This document shows, in pieces, positions 58,515 to 64,000 of a stretch of 64,000 nucleotides of DNA (its first letter is position 1; each line of letters opens with the position of its first letter). Origin of the DNA: Parascardovia denticolens DSM 10105 = JCM 12538 (lineage in GTDB: Bacteria; Actinomycetota; Actinomycetes; Actinomycetales; Bifidobacteriaceae); the NCBI RefSeq assembly GCF_001042675.1, contig NZ_AP012333.1, positions 1,612,001 through 1,676,000 of the forward strand, read 5' to 3'. The notes beneath the pieces are model-generated. The model did no database searches. It was given only the letters and a program-made list of their open reading frames with translations, and was not told the DNA's origin. The translations under genes were made by a program, and so were the position numbers.

Positions 58515-59321
58515 TTATTCGGCCTCGGGGAAGCTTGAATTGATGTAGACCGTGGTCAGCACGGCGAAGATGTAGGCCTGAAGCAGGGCGACGAACATCT
58601 CGAAGCCCGTCAGAGCGAAACCGCCCAGGAACCAAACCACGCCCGCCAGCTTGATGGCGCCGAGCTGGGAGACCAGATAGAAATTGGTCAGGCAGAAGCA
58701 GATGGCAACCAGCAAATGCCCGGAGATCATGTTGGCGAAAAGCCGGATGGTCAGGGACATAGGGCGGAAGAGGAAGAGCTCCAGGAGCTGGATGGGGGCC
58801 AGGATGATGTAAACCGGCCATGGGATTCCAGCCGGGAACATCTCCCTTTTGAGGAATTTGAAGAAGCCCCCCTGCTTATGGGCCGTCCATACGTAGGAGC
58901 CGACCGCGATCAGGGCGAAGAAGAGAGGCATGACCACGGTGGCCGTGGCGGCGATGTTGGCGCCGGGGATGACCCCGCAGAGATTGAAACAGGCGATGGT
59001 CAGGAAGATGGCGGTGATCAGGGGGGTGTATTCCTTGCCCCTCAGCTCCCCCATGACCTGGTAGGTGATGTTGTTCTGCACGAACTCGATCACCCATTCC
59101 ACGGCCCCCTGCCAGCGGCCGGGAACCAGCTTGGCCCGGGCGGCGGTGATGCCGAGGACGAGGATGATGAGCGCGGTCATGATCAGGCGGATCATGATGA
59201 TGCGATTCATGCCAAAGACGGGGTTGTTGATGAAAGGCTTGGGAAGGAATTCATCCAGCCCAGGAAGCTTGCTGGGAAGTTGCAAAGCCGATAGGGTCAC
59301 GGTCGATGCCAAACCGTTCAT
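58515..59321 (-). CDS. atpB: ATP synthase F0 subunit a
   Basis: 268 residues, RBS AAGGAGG 5 bp upstream. Five to six membrane helices; the SLTIRLFANMISGHLLVAI segment contains the essential Arg and the following polar residues of the half-channels. First gene of atpBEFHAGDC. An atpI gene is not seen upstream; a glycosyltransferase pair lies there instead. Confidence 0.96.
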   Translation of the reverse strand: MNGLASTVTLSALQLPSKLPGLDEFLPKPFINNPVFGMNRIIMIRLIMTALIILVLGITAARAKLVPGRWQGAVEWVIEFVQNNITYQVMGELRGKEYTPLITAIFLTIACFNLCGVIPGANIAATATVVMPLFFALIAVGSYVWTAHKQGGFFKFLKREMFPAGIPWPVYIILAPIQLLELFLFRPMSLTIRLFANMISGHLLVAICFCLTNFYLVSQLGAIKLAGVVWFLGGFALTGFEMFVALLQAYIFAVLTTVYINSSFPEAE

Positions 59322-59362
59322 ATCCGCCTCCTTACGTCTGCCTTTTTGTGCAAACTCGACTC

Positions 59363-59392
59363 ACTATAGTCCCCTTGACCGAAAAGCCGCAA
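59363..59392 (-). promoter_or_regulatory. Promoter of the atp operon
   Basis: Minus strand TTGCGG (59392-59387), 18-bp spacer, TATAGT (59368-59363), about 40 bp upstream of the atpB ATG. The best sigma-A-like promoter pair upstream of the operon. Confidence 0.65.
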
Positions 59393-59584
59393 TCGACACT
59401 TAAGTTCGAGCGTTTCTTCGAGGACTCGTCTGGCCAACTTCTAAAAACCTATGATATATCATATCGCATGAAAGGACTTTTCGCTGATTCGCGACATGCG
59501 GGGGACGGAAAGGTCACCTTCCGGCGCGCTTTGGGAAAGGCGGCTTTCCTCCCTCCGGCACCTCTTGGGAAGGGCCGCTCCCCG

Positions 59585-59626
59585 ACCTGGTACCAACCGG
59601 GTTTCACCTGGTACCAACCGGGTTTC
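59585..59626. repeat. Exact tandem duplication of a 21-bp unit
   Basis: Two perfect copies (59585-59605, 59606-59626) of a unit containing CTGGTACCAACCGGGTTT, then a partial third (ACCTG). Each unit contains the palindrome TGGTACCA. A period of 21 bp equals two helical turns, so both copies face the same side of DNA. It lies 138 bp upstream of the first GT8 gene in a 442-bp spacer that holds no gene. Confidence 0.85.
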
Positions 59627-59763
59627 ACCTGTCGCAAGGCTGAAACCCATTTTCGTGTGAAGGTTCTGTGAACCTCACTTATCCCCTGTTCATAGAAAGG
59701 CCTATCATGGGACGAAGTGCCTGGGCCGGACCCAGATGAAAAACCAAACCAAAGAGGTATCCC

Positions 59764-60726
59764 ATGCCCACAACAGTCCCCATCTTCTATGCGACCGATG
59801 AGAAATACGCCCCCTTCCTGTCCGTTTCCCTCACATCTCTGATCGCCAATACGGACCCGACGGCGGACACCACCTACCGCATTCTCATCGTCCACAGAGG
59901 CCTGAGCGAGGAATCCCAGCAGCTCTTCCGCCAAATGGCCACGGACCGCATCGCCATCGAGCTCTACCCCATGGAGTCCTACCTGATCGAGGCCATCAAT
60001 TCGGACCGGAACAAACTCAACGCCGACTACGTGACCATGACCATCTACTTCCGTCTCTTCCTGTCCGAGATGTTCCCTGGCCTTGATAAGGCCATCTACT
60101 TGGACGCGGACACCGTCATCAACGCCGACATCGCCCAGCTTTACCGGACCGATTTAGGGCATGACCTCATCGCCGCCGTGGCGGACAATTTCGTGGCCGC
60201 CAATCCCGAGACCGTCTATTACGCCGAAGAAGGCCTGGGCATCCCCTCCGACCAATACGTCAATTCGGGCATGCTGCTCATGAACCTCAAGGCCATGCGG
60301 GAGGGCCATTTCACCGAGCGGTTCGTGCAGCTGCTGAACAAGTACCACTTCGAATCCATCGCCCCCGACCAGGACTACTTGAACGTCATGTGCAACGGGC
60401 GGATCCATTACCTGGACCGGCGGTGGAACAACATGACCGGGGATGGAACTGAAGGGCCGGATCACCCTAAGATCATCCACTACAACCTCTTCGGCAAGCC
60501 TTGGCACTACCGCGACGCCCCTTTGGCGGACTACTTCTGGCGCTACGCCGAAGGGTCGGCCTACTATCCCAAGCTGATCGCCATCCTCAAGGAATTCTCC
60601 CAGCGCGACCCCTCTTTTGATGACAAGCGCAAGGCGACCATGATGACCGGGGCCGTTTCCATACCCAAAAACGAGGTGACTTTCAGGAAAGTGGCCGAAA
60701 GCGGGGTGGATCTGCGAATCCAGTGA
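59764..60726 (+). CDS. GT8 family glycosyltransferase (paralogue 1)
   Basis: 320 residues, AGAGGT 5 bp upstream of ATG. N-terminal VPIFYATDEKYAPFLSVSLT is the nucleotide-sugar-binding start of the GT-A fold. KAIYLDADTVINADIAQLY holds the metal-binding DXD. VNSGMLLMNLKAMRE and IIHYNLFGKPWHYRD are conserved GT8 blocks. GT8 retaining enzymes add Glc, Gal or similar sugars to polysaccharide, lipid or protein acceptors. No signal or membrane segment. Acceptor unknown. A close paralogue is convergent with it, ending only 49 bp away. Confidence 0.88.
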   Translation: MPTTVPIFYATDEKYAPFLSVSLTSLIANTDPTADTTYRILIVHRGLSEESQQLFRQMATDRIAIELYPMESYLIEAINSDRNKLNADYVTMTIYFRLFLSEMFPGLDKAIYLDADTVINADIAQLYRTDLGHDLIAAVADNFVAANPETVYYAEEGLGIPSDQYVNSGMLLMNLKAMREGHFTERFVQLLNKYHFESIAPDQDYLNVMCNGRIHYLDRRWNNMTGDGTEGPDHPKIIHYNLFGKPWHYRDAPLADYFWRYAEGSAYYPKLIAILKEFSQRDPSFDDKRKATMMTGAVSIPKNEVTFRKVAESGVDLRIQ

Positions 60727-60775
60727 AGCCTAGGGAGACCTAGGGAAGCCTGGCCTCAAACGATATGCTGGCCAA

Positions 60776-61750
60776 TCAGCCAGCCAGACGAACCCTCACC
60801 CCTTCTTCCTCCAACTTGCGGAAGGTGACCTCATTCTTCGGCACCCGTAAAGCGCCGGCGATGAGCTTGGCCTTCTTACGCGCATCGGAATTGGCGTCGG
60901 TCTCAGTGAAATTCTCCACCCCCTCGACCAGCTGGGAGTAATAAGCGGACCCCTCGGCATACCGCCAGAAATAGTCGGCGTTGGTGGCATCCCTGTAATT
61001 CCAAGGCTTGCCGAAGAGGTTATAGTGGATGATCTTGGGATGCTCGGGCCCGGACGTCCCATCGGCCATCATGGTGTTCCACTCGTATCCCAGCATCAGG
61101 ATCCGCCCCCGGCAGATGACGTTCAGATAATCCTGGTCCGCGGCGATGGATTCCACATGGTAGGCGTTGAGCAGCTTGACGAAGTGGTCCACGAAGCCCG
61201 CCTCCCGCATGGCCTTGAGGTTCATGAGCAGGACTCCGGAATTGACGTATTCGGATGAAGGGATGCCCAAGGCGTTCAGGGTGTAATAGGAGGTCTCCTC
61301 CCCCGCGGCCACGAAGTTGTCGTTGACGGCGGCGAAGAAGTTGTCCCCCAGATCGATCCGATAGAGCTGCGCGATGTCCACATTGGTGACCGTGTCCGCG
61401 TCTAGGTAGATGGCCTTGTCGATGTCCGGGAACATCTCGGACAGGAAGAGACGGAAGTAGATGGTGAGGGTCTCGTAATCGGCCCTCAGCTTGTTGTGGT
61501 CCGAATTGATGGATTGAATCATGTAGTCCCGCATGGGGTACAGTTCCACGGCGACCTTGTCCGTGGACATGGCCTGGAAGATCTCCTGCGCCTGCTGACT
61601 GAGGTCTTTGTGGACGACGATGACCCGGTAGGAGGTATCGGACGTGGGGTCGGTGTTGGCAATGAGCGACGTCAGGGCCACGGATAGGTAAGGAGCGTAT
61701 TTCTCGTCAGTGGTGAAGAAGACTGGGACGATTTCACGGTTTTCACGCAT
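60776..61750 (-). CDS. GT8 family glycosyltransferase (paralogue 2)
   Basis: 324 residues. Same architecture as the neighbour: VPVFFTTDEKYAPYLSVALT, KAIYLDADTVTNVDIAQLYR with DXD, VNSGVLLMNLKAMREAG, IIHYNLFGKPWNYRD and the shared ending KNEVTFRK. The two align over the full length, with differences mostly outside the core, so they arose by duplication and inversion or by parallel acquisition. Its promoter gives an almost leaderless message. Confidence 0.88.
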   Translation of the reverse strand: MRENREIVPVFFTTDEKYAPYLSVALTSLIANTDPTSDTSYRVIVVHKDLSQQAQEIFQAMSTDKVAVELYPMRDYMIQSINSDHNKLRADYETLTIYFRLFLSEMFPDIDKAIYLDADTVTNVDIAQLYRIDLGDNFFAAVNDNFVAAGEETSYYTLNALGIPSSEYVNSGVLLMNLKAMREAGFVDHFVKLLNAYHVESIAADQDYLNVICRGRILMLGYEWNTMMADGTSGPEHPKIIHYNLFGKPWNYRDATNADYFWRYAEGSAYYSQLVEGVENFTETDANSDARKKAKLIAGALRVPKNEVTFRKLEEEGVRVRLAG

Positions 61751-61761
61751 AAGACACCTCG

Positions 61762-61790
61762 ATTATGCACACGTTGCGAGAGCGGGTCAA
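61762..61790 (-). promoter_or_regulatory. Promoter of GT8 paralogue 2
   Basis: Minus strand TTGACC (61790-61785), 17-bp spacer, CATAAT (61767-61762). The -10 ends only 11 bp before the ATG at 61750, so transcription would start at about 61755, inside or after the GAGGTG that looks like the RBS. Confidence 0.65.
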
Positions 61791-61810
61791 CTCGTTCAAC
61801 CGTAGTCAGA

Positions 61811-61941
61811 CAGGTCTACATACAGGCTCATATGACAGACCCACATAACAGGCCAACATTGCAGGCTCACATGACAAGCCCCCACCTGACAGGCTCATAT
61901 TGCAAGTCCACATGATGGGCTCACATTGCATAGGCACACAG
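61811..61941. repeat. Degenerate 13-bp tandem array, about ten units
   Basis: Units begin at 61811, 61823, 61836, 61849, 61862, 61875, 61890, 61903, 61916 and 61929, nearly all 13 bp with a consensus CAGGCTCACATGA. CAGGCTCA is exact in three. No gene overlaps it. It lies 60 bp upstream of GT8 paralogue 2. Confidence 0.75.
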
Positions 61942-62013
61942 AGGCATGGCTGATTAGGCCGACCTTGAAGCAGGGGGAAAAGACAAGGGAAAGATAGTCA
62001 AAAGACAAACAGC

Positions 62014-62092
62014 CGTGTATACGAAACGAGGTTACAGAAAACAGGCCGCCATTCCCAACCCCGATTTTTTGTAACCTCGTTTCGTATACACG
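62014..62092. repeat. Long palindromic element, copy 2 (GTGTATACGAAACGAGG family)
   Basis: A perfect 22-bp inverted repeat, with arms at 62014-62035 (CGTGTATACGAAACGAGG plus TTAC) and 62071-62092. Loop of 35 nt, A-rich then T-rich at the edges so pairing can extend with one or two mismatches. It shares GTGTATACGAAACGAGG and the following TA with copy 1. Confidence 0.88.
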
Positions 62093-62100
62093 TCATCAGC

Positions 62101-62152
62101 CTTGGCCAACCTTTTGTCTACCTTGATCAACCCTGATCAACCTTGGTCTACA
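62101..62152. repeat. Degenerate 10-11-bp tandem array (TTGATCAACC type)
   Basis: CTTGGCCAAC, CTTTTGTCTAC, CTTGATCAAC, CCTGATCAAC, CTTGGTCTAC follow each other. The centre TGATCA is palindromic. It lies just beyond palindrome copy 2 in a C-rich, G-poor stretch that runs to about 62190. Confidence 0.55.
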
Positions 62153-62211
62153 CAACCCCATCCCCCCTACCTTATGCAAATCCACTTCCCGGCCCTGCCC
62201 AAGTCAAAAAT

Positions 62212-62290
62212 TGATATGATGAGACCGGATGATTCCACTGTGAGGTGGAAATTCCACAGGAAATTTCTTATGAAGCCTTTTATGAAGGAG
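62212..62290 (+). promoter_or_regulatory. Extended -10 promoter and switchable leader of the DUF4230-like gene
   Basis: TGATATGAT (62212-62220) matches an extended -10 (TG-N-TATGAT). No good -35 is seen at 17 bp. The leader holds TTCCAC (62233), GTGGAA (62245) and TTCCAC (62252); the middle element can pair with either flank, giving two exclusive hairpins. RBS GAAGGAG at 62284-62290. Confidence 0.5.
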
Positions 62291-62295
62291 CGATC

Positions 62296-62974
62296 ATGGC
62301 AAAGAGTGAAAGCCAAGCGGAAAACCAGCCAGAGAACAGGCCAAAGCCGAAAGGAAGAATCAAACAATCAATAGGGGGGGTTGACTGGCTTTCTTGTTGG
62401 TATCGTGGTGACTTGCATCCTGGTTAGTGTCGCCCCTCGCATGTTCAGCGCGATGCCGATTTTCTCGCAAGACAATTCAACCATCCAGACTTATGCCGTT
62501 TTCAAACAAATTAAATCGGAGAATGAGCTGACAACCGCCTCCCAAGCATATGATATCGCCGACTGGTATGGCGGTTCAACGAAGATCAAGAATTTCAGCA
62601 TCCCCTTCACCTCCAGCGGCTTTGTTTACCGCTATTCCGGGACCATCAAGGCCGGGGTCAACCTTAAGACAGCCAAGTTCAAATTCCGGAAGAAGGACAA
62701 GACCATCGTAGTCACTCTGAACCAGCCGATGATACTGTCGAATACGATGGACCCCAAACGTACGGGCGTTCGGTATGAGGAAAACAACATCTTCCATCAG
62801 CTTTCCCCTTCTGATTTGGACATCCTGCAAAAGAAAATCATCAAACAGAGCGAGTTCGAATCAGTCAAGCTGGGGATTCTCAAACAGGCGAAGGCCAACG
62901 CCGAGAAGAACTTGAGTCTTGTTTTCACCAGTGCATTAGGCAAGGATTATCAGGTGCAAGTGATTTGGAGATAA
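62296..62974 (+). pseudogene. DUF4230-like single-pass membrane protein, out of frame at a G7 tract
   Basis: From ATG 62296 (RBS 5 bp upstream) the sequence reads MAKSESQAENQPENRPKPKG, RIKQSIGG, then goes out of frame at seven G (62374-62380) and stops after 32 further codons at most. With six (or nine) G it would continue LTGFLVGIVVTCILVSVAPR, a membrane helix, and then an extracytoplasmic domain of about 175 residues (ending DYQVQVIWR) that resembles DUF4230 proteins in its KQIKSENELTTASQAYDIAD start. Full product about 225 residues. Alternatives are phase-variable OFF state, pseudogene, or miscounted homopolymer. A TTG at 62381 could also initiate internally but lacks an RBS. Confidence 0.75.
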
Positions 62975-63058
62975 CAACCCAGAGATAGTCCAAAGGCAAC
63001 CCAGAGAGAGCGCGGAAATTGCCTGAAGATGACAAATAACAATCGCCGATAAAACAAG

Positions 63059-63088
63059 GGGCGGTACGGAGAAATCCGGGCCGCCCCA
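63059..63088. terminator. Terminator between the convergent DUF4230-like and MFS genes
   Basis: A perfect 7-bp GGGGCGG / CCGCCCC stem plus inner CGG/CCG pairs, loop of about 10. On minus it is followed by CTTGTTTTATC, on plus by AAACTATGATT, so it mainly serves the MFS gene. Confidence 0.7.
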
Positions 63089-63125
63089 AACTATGATTAT
63101 TAGATCATTGAATAATCAAAATAGC

Positions 63126-64000
63126 CTAAAAATAGCCACGACCGACGAATCGCCCCTGGACTCTCTTGCCTTCCAAATTCTTGCGGAAGACGAAAACCAG
63201 AATCAGAGTGATGATAGACGCAGCCAGCATGATCCAGAACATGTTGGCGGTTTTGTTGATGGCCGCGTTCCCCGCCATGATCCAGCCATGAGAGGCGAAG
63301 CCCCTGTTGACCATCAGGCTGCTGTAAATGGCCAGACCGATGGAAGCTGCCGTGTTCATGGTCAGATCGCAAATGCCAATGCCTCGGCCATTCTCCTCGA
63401 CCGGCAAAGCGTCGGACGCGGCGTCGTAAATCGGCGTGTAAACGATGGTGATGCCGGCGATGAAAAGGCAGGCGAAGAAGGTCAACAAGACGAAGCTGGT
63501 CTTGATGCACAAGGCGCTGCCGCCGAAGCCAACAATCATGAGGACGCTGGAGAGAACCATGGTGTTGAATCTGCCCAGCTTATTGACAATCGGCCCGGAA
63601 ACCACGCCAAGGACAGTGGCCACCAGATAGACGAAAGTCAGGTAGAAGGAGACCTGGGTCAGCGAAATGGAGTAAATCCCCTCGCCAATGACCTGATAAA
63701 TGGGCACGCAGGCGAAGTTGAAGAAGTAGTAAACAAAGAGGATGAGGATGCTGCTCATATAGGCTTTGTTGGTCACGAACTTCTTACTGAGGAAGGGATT
63801 CTTGCCTTTGGCCACGTAGAAACCGAAGACCAGGGAGAGGACGACCGCGGCCACGATGTACCAAACGCTGGGATAAGAGAAATAGATGGCGATGAAGGCG
63901 GCGATCAGGGCGAAAATCAGGATGCCCAGGACGTCGATTCTGGATCCCTTCATGCTGATGTCGGGCGTGTTCTTGAGCAGCAGGGGCACAAAAAGCACGG
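63126..64000 (-). CDS. MFS transporter, C-terminal part (truncated by window edge)
   Basis: About 290 residues are visible and the frame is open at the right edge. Eight or so hydrophobic segments, including ILGILIFALIAAFIAIYF-like stretches, VLSLVFGFYVAKGKNPFLSK, a 14-helix-type loop, and GVVSGPIVNKLGRFNTMVLS, the MFS motif between helices. PLLLKNTPDISMKGSRIDVLG at the visible start is typical of DHA2 (EmrB/QacA) drug/H+ antiporters. Substrate unknown. It is convergent with the DUF4230-like gene. Confidence 0.8.
   Translation of the reverse strand, partial: VLFVPLLLKNTPDISMKGSRIDVLGILIFALIAAFIAIYFSYPSVWYIVAAVVLSLVFGFYVAKGKNPFLSKKFVTNKAYMSSILILFVYYFFNFACVPIYQVIGEGIYSISLTQVSFYLTFVYLVATVLGVVSGPIVNKLGRFNTMVLSSVLMIVGFGGSALCIKTSFVLLTFFACLFIAGITIVYTPIYDAASDALPVEENGRGIGICDLTMNTAASIGLAIYSSLMVNRGFASHGWIMAGNAAINKTANMFWIMLAASIITLILVFVFRKNLEGKRVQGRFVGRGYF

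Noticed and set aside
61811-61941. CRISPR array
   Set aside because: Units are contiguous, 13 bp and degenerate, with no spacers between constant repeats and no cas genes nearby.

Overview
The window is a 64-kb piece of chromosome from a high-GC Gram-positive bacterium, most likely a member of the Bifidobacteriaceae. The evidence is the actinobacterial style of the translation proteins (long charged or Gly/Arg-rich tails on S5, S3, L17 and IF2), frequent GTG/TTG starts, a bifunctional acetaldehyde/alcohol dehydrogenase (AdhE, the ethanol arm of bifid-shunt fermentation) embedded among ribosomal genes next to a GH77 4-alpha-glucanotransferase, and an F-type ATP synthase with no respiratory genes around it. 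Species cannot be fixed from sequence alone. Nearly everything reads on the minus strand; only four genes (NYN protein, zinc-ribbon protein, one GT8 enzyme, DUF4230-like protein) read on plus.

Layout, left to right. 1-3.7 kb: an accessory patch with an ABC exporter broken by two apparent single-base frameshifts, an acetoin/diacetyl reductase broken by one, a degenerate tandem array, an NYN-domain protein preceded by a stable hairpin, and tRNA-Ser(CGA). 3.9-6.5 kb: truA and a two-gene ABC-2 transporter. 6.5-7.0 kb: an unusual spacer with a long palindromic element and 139 consecutive bases without G. 7.0-25.5 kb: the S10-spc-alpha ribosomal supercluster in minus orientation (rpsJ at the right, rplQ at the left), including secY, adk and infA, with a LemA/DUF2207 membrane pair inserted between adk and infA. 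rpsD and map are not in this cluster. 25.8-26.5 kb: a membrane-protein gene broken by a 10-bp tandem duplication and one further shift. 26.8-33.2 kb: adhE, rpsI-rplM, malQ. 33.2-37.6 kb: a repeat-variant protein, a YigZ/IMPACT protein, a DUF2974-like alpha/beta hydrolase and a divergent zinc-ribbon membrane protein. 37.8-43.8 kb: nusA, infB-rbfA-truB. 44.1-48.6 kb: the str operon (rpsL-rpsG-fusA-tuf). 48.9-51.5 kb: a three-gene ABC-2 exporter. 52.2-59.3 kb: the complete atpBEFHAGDC operon with a recognisable promoter. 59.3-64 kb: a second accessory patch with two convergent GT8 paralogues, three kinds of short repeat, a second copy of the palindromic element, a DUF4230-like protein interrupted at a G7 tract, and the C-terminal part of an MFS transporter running off the right edge.

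The core of the window is growth machinery: ribosomal proteins, elongation and initiation factors, RNA polymerase alpha, SecY, adenylate kinase, rRNA/tRNA modification, ATP synthase and a fermentative redox enzyme. The more unusual material is at the two ends and in the spacers. The two copies of a roughly 80-nt palindromic element built on GTGTATACGAAACGAGG, 55 kb apart, are the best candidate for something undescribed. Next are the G-less spacer, the G7 tract that would toggle the DUF4230 gene, and the short degenerate tandem arrays. The single-base frameshifts lie at short runs or simple repeats, so real decay, phase variation and sequencing error all have to be considered.
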